Shown: positions 1 through 8,707 of the stretch, one piece after another | How positions within the stretch are numbered: position 1 is the stretch's first letter | Layout of the letters: every line of letters starts with the position of its first letter | NCBI GenBank assembly: GCA_002633115.1 | Contig: NWBJ01000061.1 | Coordinates: forward strand, 1 to 39,342 | DNA: 39,342 bases | Source of the DNA: Muribaculaceae bacterium Zag1 | GTDB taxonomy: Bacteria; Bacteroidota; Bacteroidia; Bacteroidales; Muribaculaceae | Reading direction: 5' to 3' | Notes under the pieces: generated by a model | What the model saw: only the letters and a program-made list of their open reading frames with translations | What the model was told of the DNA's origin: nothing | Databases searched by the model: none | Program-made: the position numbers and the translations under genes

Positions 1-92
1 CTGACAATTTCTTTACTCCATTCATGATTACAGGAATATTCCCTTTCCGCTTGTATTGTAGAGCAGATAGGAATTCCGGATATCGGCTCCGT

Positions 93-1082
93 TCATAAAG
101 TAGACATCAAATCCGCAAGGCCAATTTCCCCCTGATCAAACTGATAGAATTTATAGTTATACTCATTTACTAACGTGTAGGCGAGATCGATCATGTATTG
201 TATCAGTCCTTCACTCAAATCCCGGTTCAAGAATGACTCTGACACTTTAAAGAAAATCGAGCCGCTAAAAAACTCATAATCAAAATTGCTGTCACTCAAA
301 CCGTGGGAAGCAATGCACGTCGCTATCTGACCTTCCCCTACACGCTTATCCTCTGAAATCACATAGGGAAATTTGGACAGCAACCGCAGCTGTTGCCTCT
401 CCTCATCTACACGGATCGCCAGATCAACAGGGAAATGATCCCCTGACATTTGAAAAATCACAGCCTTTCTATCCGAGCTTTTCCTGTAAGCACATCCCCT
501 ATGCTCAACTGCCTCACAAAGGGTATGGAAAACACTATCAGCACGTTTTCTCTTATCTCCCTCCATCTCCAAAGCACTTGTGTCCACCCTGAGATTCATC
601 GACGAGAGAAAATCTCCAAAATCGGATTTCCCCTGTGCCAGCTTAAGCAACGGATTATAATTAGAGCAAACGCAATCGATTGTCGTTTTAAACATATCAA
701 AAGCGATGCTGTTGTTGATCGGACTGTCTATATAGCTGTTCGCGATGCGAAATACCATGGCTCCGGTCGTGATGTCGTAGTCAAAGTCCCCGACCGGCAG
801 GTTATAATTCAAATGACTTACAGCAACGGCCACCATATACTTCGCTTCATCGTTCCCACCGGGGAGCAGCGGTGATGTCACCTGCACCAGCATACTGTCC
901 GGCATGGCTCCGGCCCAGAGAATGACAGTACTGTCTTTTCCTGCGATATTGACGTTGACCCTGCATGTGAGTATCAGCTTTTCTTTATCCTCCTTGTAGC
1001 TCCAATCCTGCCCTTCGATCGTCTCTTTCAGCACCTTGTATGCGTCATTTGCCATAACATATTTTTCTTTTTCTGAATACAT
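93..1082 (-). CDS. Tandem-duplicated YbjN-like protein
   Basis: A 329-residue soluble protein with no signal peptide or TM segment. It consists of two similar halves: the segment ending ...GDFDYDITTGAMVFRIANSY near residue 115 recurs as ...FDYEFFSGSIFFKVSESF near residue 280, and each is followed by a long helix and a short acidic GDFLSSM / ADLMSTL end. This alternating beta/helix plan resembles the YbjN / type III secretion chaperone-like fold, which often binds other proteins; no enzymatic motif is visible. I chose the ATG at 1082 because GGGG lies 7 bases upstream; an in-frame GTG at 1088 is the alternative. A strong hairpin terminator ends only about 30 bases before this start, so the gene depends on read-through or an unseen promoter. 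The fold call is by pattern only and the function is unknown. Confidence 0.8.
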   Translation of the reverse strand: MYSEKEKYVMANDAYKVLKETIEGQDWSYKEDKEKLILTCRVNVNIAGKDSTVILWAGAMPDSMLVQVTSPLLPGGNDEAKYMVAVAVSHLNYNLPVGDFDYDITTGAMVFRIANSYIDSPINNSIAFDMFKTTIDCVCSNYNPLLKLAQGKSDFGDFLSSMNLRVDTSALEMEGDKRKRADSVFHTLCEAVEHRGCAYRKSSDRKAVIFQMSGDHFPVDLAIRVDEERQQLRLLSKFPYVISEDKRVGEGQIATCIASHGLSDSNFDYEFFSGSIFFKVSESFLNRDLSEGLIQYMIDLAYTLVNEYNYKFYQFDQGEIGLADLMSTL

Positions 1083-1110
1083 ATGCACACCCCTTTTTTG
1101 AGCTTTTGGG

Positions 1111-1153
1111 GCAAAAAAAGACCGCCAACCATGAAGATCAGCGGTCTTTTTGC
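1111..1153 (-). terminator. Rho-independent terminator (possible attenuator)
   Basis: An inverted repeat pairs AAAAAAGACCGC with GCGGTCTTTTT around a 15-base loop. On the minus strand the stem is followed by a run of seven T, the classical intrinsic terminator. It closes the surface-protein transcript, but it also sits in the leader of the YbjN-like gene about 30 bases before its start codon, so it could act as an attenuator. Confidence 0.8.
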
Positions 1154-1169
1154 GTAAGCTTAAGCCAAT

Positions 1170-1280
1170 TTAAAGCCGCACTTTCCCCCTCACGATATTC
1201 CATGTACCGTTCTTATTCTTTTCCTTGCTATAAACAGACAAGGCCATAACAATCACCTTTTTAGAGAATTTCTTTTTCAC
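1170..1280 (-). CDS. 36-residue mini-ORF: leader peptide fused to last cell-wall repeat (deletion remnant)
   Basis: A GTG start with AGAAAGGAT about 5-7 bases upstream opens an ORF of 36 residues. It begins MKKKFSKKVIVMALSV, a basic then hydrophobic secretion-signal-like start, and runs directly into KNKNGTWNIVRGKVRL, the C-terminal end of the NG(T/W)W..GKV cell-wall repeats; compare the terminal [15 protein letters not shown] of the protein at 37499-39238. It starts 20 bases after the stop of the upstream surface protein. The simplest reading is the scar of an internal deletion that removed the whole body of a third paralogue while keeping the reading frame. Whether it is still translated is unknown. 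Confidence 0.6.
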   Translation of the reverse strand: MKKKFSKKVIVMALSVYSKEKNKNGTWNIVRGKVRL

Positions 1281-1299
1281 AGTTTATCCTTTCTATTGA

Positions 1300-4077
1300 T
1301 TATGGTATCGCAAACATTATCACTCTTCCGTTAGAGATTATGTAAGTGATAATCCCTTCTACATAGTCTCCATTATATGAAAAGTCTACCTTGCCGTTCT
1401 TTATATACCATCCACCCCACTGGTTGCCGGCAATCCCGTTATAAGAAAAATCCACTTTCCCGTCTTTGATATACCACCAACCGCTGCTATTCGCGTAGTC
1501 AGCTAAACCAGTATATCCAAACAGGACTTTGCCGTTTATCACATACCACCAGCCATTCTTGTTTTTGGCAACGGTGTTTGCGGAAAAATCTACCTTTCCA
1601 CCTTTGATATACCACCAGCCGTTTTCGTTCTTGTAATTGGCAACGCCGGTGTATCCAAACTGGACTTTCCCGCCTTCCACATACCACCAGCCATTCTTGT
1701 TTTTGTCAACTCCATTATGGCTGAAATCGACTTTGCCATTTTTAATGTACCACCAACCATTGCTGTTCTTATAATTGGCAAGTCCCGTAAAGTCAAACTG
1801 GACTTTACCACCGACAATATACCACCAGCCGTTAGAGTTCTTGTCGACGCCGTTATGGGTGAAATTGACCTTGCCGCCGCTCACGTACCACCAGCCATTG
1901 TTGTTCTTTTCAACGCCTGTGTGGGAGAAATCAACTTTCCCGTTCACGACATACCACCAGCCGTTCTCGTTCTTATGGTTTGCCACGCCGGTGTAATCAG
2001 TCTGTACCTTGCTGCCAACCACATAGTACCATGCGCCTTTTTCTCCAAGCGCGCCAGTCGTATCTTTGATCACGCCCGTCGTTTGAAATGTCACTACGCC
2101 ATTCTCGACATACCACTGGCCATTCTCGTTTTCAGCAAACCCGGTATAGTTAGTTGCCACCCCATCTACATAGTAGCGCCAAACCCCGTCCGAATCTTTA
2201 TGGAGTCCGTTGATCTCTTCCCTGCCTGGCTCCGGGTCTCCCGTACCGGAATCATCTGTGATGGCAATCTCAATGCTGGCGCTGCCTGTCACGGTCAGAT
2301 CGTCATTCGTCGCCGTAATTTCGCACTTGTATGTGCCGCTGTCGGACACCTCACCATCAAGCGTCAACACGCGCCATCTCGCATTACTGATCGCCGTGCC
2401 GTCTTTATACCACTGGTAGGTCACGTTCGCCGTATCCGGCGTGACGGTCGCTGAAAATCTTAAGACAACCTCCTCGCCGTCATAGGTCTTTTGATTGCCT
2501 TCCAGATTGGACGTGATCGTTACGTCGCTGACGGTTGGCGCTACCGCTTCCACCGTATAGGTCCAATATTCTCCGGGATAAGCCGCGTCCCGCAAGTAAT
2601 CGGTGGATGCGACGGTTTCCAGTTCGGGTTCCTCATACCAGTACTGCTGGACGACAAGCTGTCCCTTGGTAAAGATATCCGTCTTCTCACCAAGTATGAC
2701 ATGTTGAAGGGCCCTGCACCCAGTGGCAAAATCACTGCAGCCATAGGTCGTAAACATATCACTGTAATCATCAGTCATTACGTTTGACGTGTCCCAGCTG
2801 CTTAAGTCGAGAGAAGTCAGGCTGCTGCATTCTCTGAACATGCGATGCATGCTCAAGACATTTGATGTATCAAACCCACTCACATCCAATTCGGTTAAGC
2901 CTTGGCAGTACTCGAACATTTCGGCCATGTCCATAACGTTGGATGTGTCAAATCCGCTCACGTCCAGATCGGTTAAGCCGCGACAGTTGAGGAACATTTC
3001 ATCCATGATCCAGACATTGGATGTGTCAAATCCGCTCACATCCAGTTCGGTCAGGCTGCGGCAGCCGGCAAACATACCGCCCATAGAGGTAACGTTTGTT
3101 GTGTCAAATCCCCTTACATCCAGATAGGTCAGGCTGTTACAGCCAGAGAACATGTCGGTCATGGATGTGGCGTTCGATGTATCAAATCCGCTTACATCCA
3201 GCTCAGGCAAGACGGTATCATAGTAAAACATACTGTTAAAAGATCTAACGTTGGAAGTGTCAAGTCCGCTCAGATTCACCCCGGTCAGGCCGTCGCAGTA
3301 AGCAAACATGTATTTCATGTCCGTAACGTTTGATGTGTCAAATCCACTCACATCCAGATAGGTCAGGCTGTCACAGTTTTCAAACATCTCACCCATGGCC
3401 GTAACATTTGATGTGTCAAATCCGCTCACGTCCAGCTCGGGCAGGCTGCTACAGCTATAGAACAATCCGTACATGTTCGTGACATTTGAAGTATCCCAAC
3501 TGCTCACATCCAGCGCGGTCAGGCTGTCACAGGCCCCGAACATGCTGTCCATATTTCTGACGTTTGAAGTGTCCCAGCTGCTCACATCAAGTTCGGGCAG
3601 GTCTGTGCAGTAGAAAAACATGTCGGTCATGTCTGTAACATTGGATGTGTCCAGGTTCTCCATCCCCTCGAACGCTGTGCAGTACGCCAAACTTCTAAAC
3701 CAATAGGCGAGGCTTGTAGGCGAAGCGTTTTTAAACGAGGGATCGATCACCACATCCGTTATCTCAAAACAATACTCATGCCACGGGATATTGTCAGAGC
3801 TTGTCGCCTTGATGCCGTCCACATTTTTATACACTTCTGTTACCGTCTTGCCGTTATAGGTGCTTCCCTCTGCCGGGACGGTATCATCTGTATAGAATGA
3901 CAGTGATGTGTCATCCGCGCAGTAGACGGCAAACGCTTCCTGACCGCCTGTTGCTGCCAAGGTCTTAGGCGCAGCATCGTCTGTTTCTGTCGCCAAGGCA
4001 GTTACTCCGCCAAGGCTCATTACCATGCCTGCTGACAACAGGCACACAAGCACTCTTTTAAAAAGATTCTTTTTCAT
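1300..4077 (-). CDS. BspA-type leucine-rich repeat surface protein with Ig-like domain and cell-wall-binding repeats
   Basis: A 925-residue secreted protein. Residues 1-30 form a signal peptide ([17 protein letters not shown]...ALATE). From about residue 126 to 450 runs a series of roughly 24-residue repeats of the pattern [25 protein letters not shown], the DUF285 / BspA leucine-rich repeat known from adhesins of gut and oral bacteria. An Ig-like domain (about 515-600, with TYQWYKDG and SGTYKCEI) follows. Residues 626-925 are NGWWYxxxGKVxF repeats, similar to choline-binding or glucan-binding repeats, which probably hold the protein to the cell wall. There is no LPXTG motif. The start has GAGAGGAAG upstream. 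Its nearest relative is the next gene upstream (4241-7306), with long nearly identical DNA blocks. The role in adhesion is inferred from the family. Confidence 0.92.
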   Translation of the reverse strand: MKKNLFKRVLVCLLSAGMVMSLGGVTALATETDDAAPKTLAATGGQEAFAVYCADDTSLSFYTDDTVPAEGSTYNGKTVTEVYKNVDGIKATSSDNIPWHEYCFEITDVVIDPSFKNASPTSLAYWFRSLAYCTAFEGMENLDTSNVTDMTDMFFYCTDLPELDVSSWDTSNVRNMDSMFGACDSLTALDVSSWDTSNVTNMYGLFYSCSSLPELDVSGFDTSNVTAMGEMFENCDSLTYLDVSGFDTSNVTDMKYMFAYCDGLTGVNLSGLDTSNVRSFNSMFYYDTVLPELDVSGFDTSNATSMTDMFSGCNSLTYLDVRGFDTTNVTSMGGMFAGCRSLTELDVSGFDTSNVWIMDEMFLNCRGLTDLDVSGFDTSNVMDMAEMFEYCQGLTELDVSGFDTSNVLSMHRMFRECSSLTSLDLSSWDTSNVMTDDYSDMFTTYGCSDFATGCRALQHVILGEKTDIFTKGQLVVQQYWYEEPELETVASTDYLRDAAYPGEYWTYTVEAVAPTVSDVTITSNLEGNQKTYDGEEVVLRFSATVTPDTANVTYQWYKDGTAISNARWRVLTLDGEVSDSGTYKCEITATNDDLTVTGSASIEIAITDDSGTGDPEPGREEINGLHKDSDGVWRYYVDGVATNYTGFAENENGQWYVENGVVTFQTTGVIKDTTGALGEKGAWYYVVGSKVQTDYTGVANHKNENGWWYVVNGKVDFSHTGVEKNNNGWWYVSGGKVNFTHNGVDKNSNGWWYIVGGKVQFDFTGLANYKNSNGWWYIKNGKVDFSHNGVDKNKNGWWYVEGGKVQFGYTGVANYKNENGWWYIKGGKVDFSANTVAKNKNGWWYVINGKVLFGYTGLADYANSSGWWYIKDGKVDFSYNGIAGNQWGGWYIKNGKVDFSYNGDYVEGIITYIISNGRVIMFAIP
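1365..2180 (-). repeat. Coding tandem repeats, NGWWY/GKV cell-wall module
   Basis: Repeats of roughly 21-23 residues with core NGWWY...GKV(D/Q)F alternate between an HNGVDKN type and a TGLANYKN type, giving a higher-order unit of about 45 residues. The DNA contains recurrent blocks such as ATACCACCAGCC (plus-strand sense). The same module recurs at 4420-5380 and 37500-38130. Confidence 0.85.
1950..2760. repeat. Direct repeat partner A (of 5130-5900)
   Basis: Positions 1951-2190 match 5132-5371 and positions 2258-2760 match 5410-5900 with only scattered differences, in the same orientation. The only larger difference is a short insertion around 2200-2250 encoding an extra GTGDPEPGREE linker. 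The copies lie about 3.2 kb apart and mark a recent duplication or gene conversion. Confidence 0.8.
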
Positions 4078-4240
4078 GATCTTCCTCTCCCCCTTTTCAA
4101 GTTGCAGTTGGAAAACTTACTCCCCCAGAATCGCCGTTGTGTCTACACTGGTATGATAGAATGTGCTATAAAAGTCAGAAACCATACTCCACATCATTAC
4201 CATCAGCAACTACAACTTCACTCGGCTCACTCATCGATTC

Positions 4241-7200
4241 TTAGGCAGGCTCATATCCGAAAGCGATTTCCTGCCCTTCACCCCAGTCTGTAGCGCCAGC
4301 GGGTTCCTGGCCTTCACAACAGTCACCAGACATAGCACTACCCATTGCCTCCTCGCCCGTGGACTCGGCTACGCCGTACCCCACCGCCATGCCACCAGTA
4401 ATCCCTTCGAGTTTGGGGTATGAAAAATCCACTTTCCCGTTTATCACATACCATGTTCCATTCATATTGCTTTCATACCCGGTAAAGGTAAAATCAACCT
4501 TTCCGTTCTTGATGTACCACCAGCCGTTCTCATTGGGATAATCGGCAAGTCCCGTAAATTCAAACTGTACTTTGCCGCTTAAGATATACCACCAGCCATT
4601 CTTGTTTTTGTCTACGCCATTGTGGCTAAAATCTACCTTTCCGTTTTTGATATACCACCAACCATTGGCATTGGAATAATTGGCAAGTCCCGTAAAGCCA
4701 AACTGTACTTTGCCATTTAAGACATACCACCATCCGTTCTTGTTCTTTGCCACGGTATTGGCATTAAAATCAACCTTGCCATCTTTGATATACCACCAGC
4801 CGTTTTCATTCTTGTAATTGGCAACGCCAGTGTATCCAAACTGCACTTTGCCACCTGTCACATACCACCAGCCATTCTTGTTCTTATCCACACCGTTATG
4901 GCTAAAGTCTACCTTCCCGTTTTTGATATACCACCAGCCATTGCTGTTCTTATAATTGGCAAGTCCCGTAAAGTCAAACTGGACTTTACCGCCGACAATA
5001 TACCACCAGCCATAGCTGTTCTTGTCTACGCCGTTGTGGTTGAAGTCCACCTTCCCACCAGTTACATACCACCAGCCGTTGTTGTTCTTTTCAACGCCTG
5101 TGTGGGAGAAATCTACTTTACCTTTTTTGACATACCACCAGCCGTTCTCATTCTTATGGTTTGCCACGCCAGTGTAATCAGTCTGTACCTTGCTGCCAAC
5201 CACATAGTACCATGCGCCTTTTTCTCCAAGCGCGCCGGTCGTATCTTTGATCACGCCCGTCGTTTGAAATGTCACTACGCCATTCTCGACATACCACTGA
5301 CCATTCTCGTTTTCCGCAAACCCGGTATAGTTGGTGGCCTCGCCATCTTCATAGTAGCGCCAAACCCCGTCCGAATCTTTATGGAGTCCGGTAAGGGACG
5401 AGCCATCTGTGATGGTAATCTTAATGCTGGCGCTGCTTGTCACGGTTAAATCGTCATTCGTCGCGGTTATTTCACATTTATAAGTGCCGCTGTCGGACAC
5501 CTTGCCGTCAAGCCTCAGGGTGGTCCATCTCGCATTGTTGATTGCCGCGTCATCTTTGTACCACTGGTAGGTCACGTTTGCCGTATCCGGCGTGACGGTC
5601 GCTGAAACGCTTAAGACAACCTCCTCGCCGTCATAAATCTTTTGATTGCCTTCCAGATTGGACGTAATCGTTACGTCGCTGACGGTTGGCGCTACCGCTT
5701 CCACCGTATAGGTCCAGTATTCTCCGGGATAAGCTGCGTCCTGCAAGTAATCGGTGGATGCAACGGTTTCGAGTGCGGGTTCCTCATACCAGTACTGCTG
5801 AACGACAAGCTGTCCCTTGGTAAAGATATCCGTCTTCTCGCCAAGTATGACATGTTGAAGGGCCCTACACCCAGTGGCAAAATCACTGCAGCTATAGGGG
5901 TTATACATAGTACTGTACGTATCGTTCCTTACGTTTGATGTGTCCCAGCTGCTTAAATCAAGAGAAGTCAGGGCGCTGCATTCTCTGAACATGCGGTGCA
6001 TACGCAAAACATGGGATGTGTCAAATCCACTCACATCCAGTTCGGTTAAGCTCTTGCAGCTCTCGAACATTTCGCCCATATCTCTAACCTCTGATGTGTC
6101 AAATCCGGTCACGTCCAAATCAGTCAGGCTGCGACAGTTGTAGAACATTCCGTTCATGCCTGTAACATTTGATGTGTCAAAGCCGCTCACATCCAATTCA
6201 GTCAGGCTGCGACAGTTGTAGAACATTCCGTTCATTTCTGTAACATTTGATGTGTCAAAGCCGCTCACATCCAATTCGGTCAGGCTGCAGCAGTCGGCGA
6301 ACATGCTGTCCATATTTCTGACGTTTGAATTGTCAAAGCCGCTTACATCCAACTCAGTCAGAGCGCTACAGCCAGAAAACATGTAGGCCATGCCCTCAGC
6401 GTTTGAGGTGTCAAATCCGGTCACGTCCAGGTCGGTCAAGGCGGTATCGTAGTAAAACATATCGTCAAAATATCTAACATTGGAAGTGTCAAGTCCGCTC
6501 AGATTCAACCCGGTCAGGCTGTTACAATTAGCAAACATGTAGATCATTTCCGTAACGTTGGAAGTGTCAAATCCACTCACATCCAGGTATGTCAAGCTGA
6601 AACATTCTCCGAACATCTCGCTCATGTTCGTGACATTTGAAGTATCCCAACTGCTCACATCCAACTCAGTCAGACTGCGACAGCTAAAGAACATCCCGCA
6701 CATGTTCGTGACATTTGAAGTATCCCAACTGCTCACATCCAGCGCGGTCAGACTATCACAGGCCCCGAACATGCTGTCCATATTTCTGACGTTTGAAGTG
6801 TCCCAGCTGCTCACATCCAGCTCAGGCACGTCTGTACAGTAGAAAAACATGTCGGTCATGTCTGTAACATTGGATGTGTCCATGTTCTCCATCCCCTCAA
6901 ACGCTGTGCAGTGCGCTAAACTTTCAAACCAGTATGCAAGGCTTGTAGGCGCGGCGTTTTTGAACGAGGGATCGATCACCACGTCCGTTATTTTAAAACA
7001 ATACTCATACCACGGGATATCGTCATAGCTTGCCGCCCTGATGCCTTCCACATCCGCGTACACCGCCGTCGCCACCTTGCCGTTGTAGGTACTTCCCTCA
7101 GTCGGGACGGTATCATCCGTATAGAATGACAGCGTGGTGTCATCTGCGCTGTAGACGGCAAAGGCTTCATGGCCGCCTGATGCTGCCAAGGTCGTAATCT

Positions 7201-7306
7201 CCGCATCGTCTGTTTCTGTCGCCAGAGCATTCACACCGCCAAGGCTCATTACCATGCCTGCTGACAACAGGCACACAAGCATTCTTTTTAAATGATTTTT
7301 TTTCAT
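4241..7306 (-). CDS. BspA-type leucine-rich repeat surface protein, paralogue of 1300-4077
   Basis: A 1021-residue secreted protein with the same order of parts as its neighbour: signal peptide ([20 protein letters not shown]...ALATE), DUF285-type leucine-rich repeats (about residues 142-452), Ig-like domain (about 539-632) and NGWWY/GKV repeats (about 640-970). It differs by a last segment of about 45 residues that is rich in Gly, Glu and Ala, has no Lys or Arg, and contains a CC pair ([12 protein letters not shown]); I recognise no function for it. I chose the ATG at 7306, with AGAGGAAG five bases upstream, as in the paralogue. An in-frame ATG at 7333 overlaps the stop of the preceding zinc-ribbon gene as ATGA but would spoil the signal peptide. 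The overlap suggests co-transcription from the promoter near 8570. Confidence 0.92.
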   Translation of the reverse strand: MKKNHLKRMLVCLLSAGMVMSLGGVNALATETDDAEITTLAASGGHEAFAVYSADDTTLSFYTDDTVPTEGSTYNGKVATAVYADVEGIRAASYDDIPWYEYCFKITDVVIDPSFKNAAPTSLAYWFESLAHCTAFEGMENMDTSNVTDMTDMFFYCTDVPELDVSSWDTSNVRNMDSMFGACDSLTALDVSSWDTSNVTNMCGMFFSCRSLTELDVSSWDTSNVTNMSEMFGECFSLTYLDVSGFDTSNVTEMIYMFANCNSLTGLNLSGLDTSNVRYFDDMFYYDTALTDLDVTGFDTSNAEGMAYMFSGCSALTELDVSGFDNSNVRNMDSMFADCCSLTELDVSGFDTSNVTEMNGMFYNCRSLTELDVSGFDTSNVTGMNGMFYNCRSLTDLDVTGFDTSEVRDMGEMFESCKSLTELDVSGFDTSHVLRMHRMFRECSALTSLDLSSWDTSNVRNDTYSTMYNPYSCSDFATGCRALQHVILGEKTDIFTKGQLVVQQYWYEEPALETVASTDYLQDAAYPGEYWTYTVEAVAPTVSDVTITSNLEGNQKIYDGEEVVLSVSATVTPDTANVTYQWYKDDAAINNARWTTLRLDGKVSDSGTYKCEITATNDDLTVTSSASIKITITDGSSLTGLHKDSDGVWRYYEDGEATNYTGFAENENGQWYVENGVVTFQTTGVIKDTTGALGEKGAWYYVVGSKVQTDYTGVANHKNENGWWYVKKGKVDFSHTGVEKNNNGWWYVTGGKVDFNHNGVDKNSYGWWYIVGGKVQFDFTGLANYKNSNGWWYIKNGKVDFSHNGVDKNKNGWWYVTGGKVQFGYTGVANYKNENGWWYIKDGKVDFNANTVAKNKNGWWYVLNGKVQFGFTGLANYSNANGWWYIKNGKVDFSHNGVDKNKNGWWYILSGKVQFEFTGLADYPNENGWWYIKNGKVDFTFTGYESNMNGTWYVINGKVDFSYPKLEGITGGMAVGYGVAESTGEEAMGSAMSGDCCEGQEPAGATDWGEGQEIAFGYEPA
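5130..5900. repeat. Direct repeat partner B (of 1950-2760)
   Basis: Near-identical, same-orientation copy of the Ig-like plus first cell-wall-repeat region of the neighbouring surface gene. Recombination between the copies would delete about 3.2 kb and leave one chimeric gene. Confidence 0.8.
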
Positions 7307-7329
7307 GATCTTCCTCTTTTCATTTGACG

Positions 7330-8496
7330 TCATAAATCACAAAAGATTTCAAACGCATCTTCTATACCATTCTCTTCTGTTGACAATTCTAGGCTCATAT
7401 CAGTCCAGAAATTTCTCATTCTTCTGTTTCCGCCACACATCATCTCATGTACTTTATCATATGACAGCAGTCTATGGCGATTCATAAATTCTTCCATATC
7501 TTCAGAAAGAAAATCAAAGCCTTCCATAATTTTTGCCATTCCATAACACTGAGAATACATGCCATTCCCTTTTATGGCGTTGTTTATACATTTAGCCGCA
7601 ATATCTGGACTCATATTCCCTCTAACCGTTCCACTCTCCAAAATTAGGTTCTTCAACTCCTTCAACCTTGAAATCGGATAGGCTAAATTTGGACATATCA
7701 GAGTAAAAAATGTCTCATATACCTTCCGACCACTCCTGCTCTTCATCTGTAATGATCCAACCTTTAAAGAAGTAACCATGGGAAATGCCGGTAAATAAGG
7801 ATCATTCGTCAAAAGCAAATATAGGACTATTTCCGTGCCATTCTTTCTATCATAACCCAACTGATGAAATCCAACCGCGAAAACATCTATCATTTCCGCT
7901 ACTGTGCCATAATACAGGTCCGGCAAAATAAGATTATGTCCAATCGCATCCATCCCTAGACTATGCAGACCATATTGTGTAAGCGTAGACATTATAAAGA
8001 GTGCTTCCTGTTTGGATAAGCTTTGATAATTCTTGATCTTAGCCTCCAACTGAGTGCTATTAGGAAATTCAGCAGGCACCTTATGCTTCTCCAAAATCGC
8101 GTCTCTGTGCGCAATAACCTCATCATAATATGCCTCATCTCCCGAATGATCCTCATCATACACATCTTTGGCGACAAAGATGTAGCCTTCCACATCTTTT
8201 TCCCTACGCTTTAGTAAGTTCTCACATTGGGGGCAAAAATCCACGGCCTTTCTCGACTCAAAAGTCTTCCCGCACCGTTTGCATGTCTGCGTCTTTGAAG
8301 AAAAAACGCCACCCTTCTTTTTCTTGCCACCAGCACCGCTTTGCTCATCTCTATTCGCATTCTCTGCAGGTGAGGTATGTGCCATTTTTTCTCCGTCTTC
8401 CTTATCAGCATCCGCCGCATTGTATAATTTGGCTCCGCATTTATTGCAAAACTTTGTGCCTTCTTGAACTTCCGCTCCACATTTTGTACAATACAT
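7330..8496 (-). CDS. Cytosolic double zinc-ribbon helical protein
   Basis: A 388-residue protein without TM segments. It opens with a zinc ribbon (CTKC...CNKC), then a basic Gly/Lys linker, then a second treble-clef-like zinc site (CKRC...CPQC, about residues 72-92), then a long helical domain. The helical domain aligns over its whole length with that of the 377-residue protein at 14297-15430: both have VEGY, an acidic (Y/H)DE(V/L)IAHR(D/E)(A/R)ILE(K/S)HK segment, a DIFAVG motif and an (R)G(N/D)M motif. I chose the ATG at 8496, which has GAGGTG eight bases upstream and gives the common MYC start; an in-frame ATG at 8517 lies upstream of that ribosome site. The promoter is at 8568-8597. Its place beside the AAA+ gene suggests an adaptor role, which is inference. 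I know no family name for the helical domain. Confidence 0.9.
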   Translation of the reverse strand: MYCTKCGAEVQEGTKFCNKCGAKLYNAADADKEDGEKMAHTSPAENANRDEQSGAGGKKKKGGVFSSKTQTCKRCGKTFESRKAVDFCPQCENLLKRREKDVEGYIFVAKDVYDEDHSGDEAYYDEVIAHRDAILEKHKVPAEFPNSTQLEAKIKNYQSLSKQEALFIMSTLTQYGLHSLGMDAIGHNLILPDLYYGTVAEMIDVFAVGFHQLGYDRKNGTEIVLYLLLTNDPYLPAFPMVTSLKVGSLQMKSRSGRKVYETFFTLICPNLAYPISRLKELKNLILESGTVRGNMSPDIAAKCINNAIKGNGMYSQCYGMAKIMEGFDFLSEDMEEFMNRHRLLSYDKVHEMMCGGNRRMRNFWTDMSLELSTEENGIEDAFEIFCDL

Positions 8497-8567
8497 CTCT
8501 TTTTCACCTCGTTCCATAAATTAAATAGTTGTCTTTTTTATACGCAAAACTTTTTTCTGTTAATCAT

Positions 8568-8597
8568 ATTATAACATGCTTCAATCCGTATATGTAA
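8568..8597 (-). promoter_or_regulatory. Promoter TTACAT-N18-TATAAT for the 8496 operon
   Basis: On the minus strand TTACAT (8592-8597) is followed after exactly 18 bases by TATAAT (8568-8573), with an extended -10 TG one base before it. It matches the TTACAG-N18 series found six more times in this window, with one difference in the -35 box. Confidence 0.7.
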
Positions 8598-8640
8598 AAT
8601 TCACTTTTCCCATTCAGAAAACGGTTGCAGTTAATAGAAT

Positions 8641-8679
8641 AATGCCCTGAGCAAGCTACTTTTGGCCGTTCAGGGCATT
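8641..8679 (-). terminator. Hairpin terminator after the AAA+ gene
   Basis: A 10-base perfect stem AATGCCCTGA / TCAGGGCATT encloses a 19-base loop, 29 bases after the ATPase stop codon. The T tail on the minus strand is weak. Stem and loop resemble the terminator at 28481-28521 (GCCCTGAGC.AGC.A.TTT.GG.C..TCAGGGC), as if copied. Confidence 0.7.
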
Positions 8680-8707
8680 GGTTTCTATCCTCATTATGCT
8701 AAGATAA

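Noticed and set aside
5-92. A possible next gene start on the minus strand at the window edge (ATGAACGG overlapping the stop at 93)
   Set aside because: This frame ends after about 22 codons, and the other ATG near position 30 has no suitable ribosome site within the window; too little sequence to call.
1365-2180. Regularly spaced repeats resembling a CRISPR array
   Set aside because: The repeats keep the reading frame and encode NGWWY/GKV units; spacers are not unique and there are no cas genes.
4135-4165. Plus-strand extended -10 element TGGTATGAT between the two surface genes
   Set aside because: No matching -35 box at 16-18 bases and no credible gene after it; the small plus-strand frame 4102-4293 runs into the antisense of the upstream surface gene.
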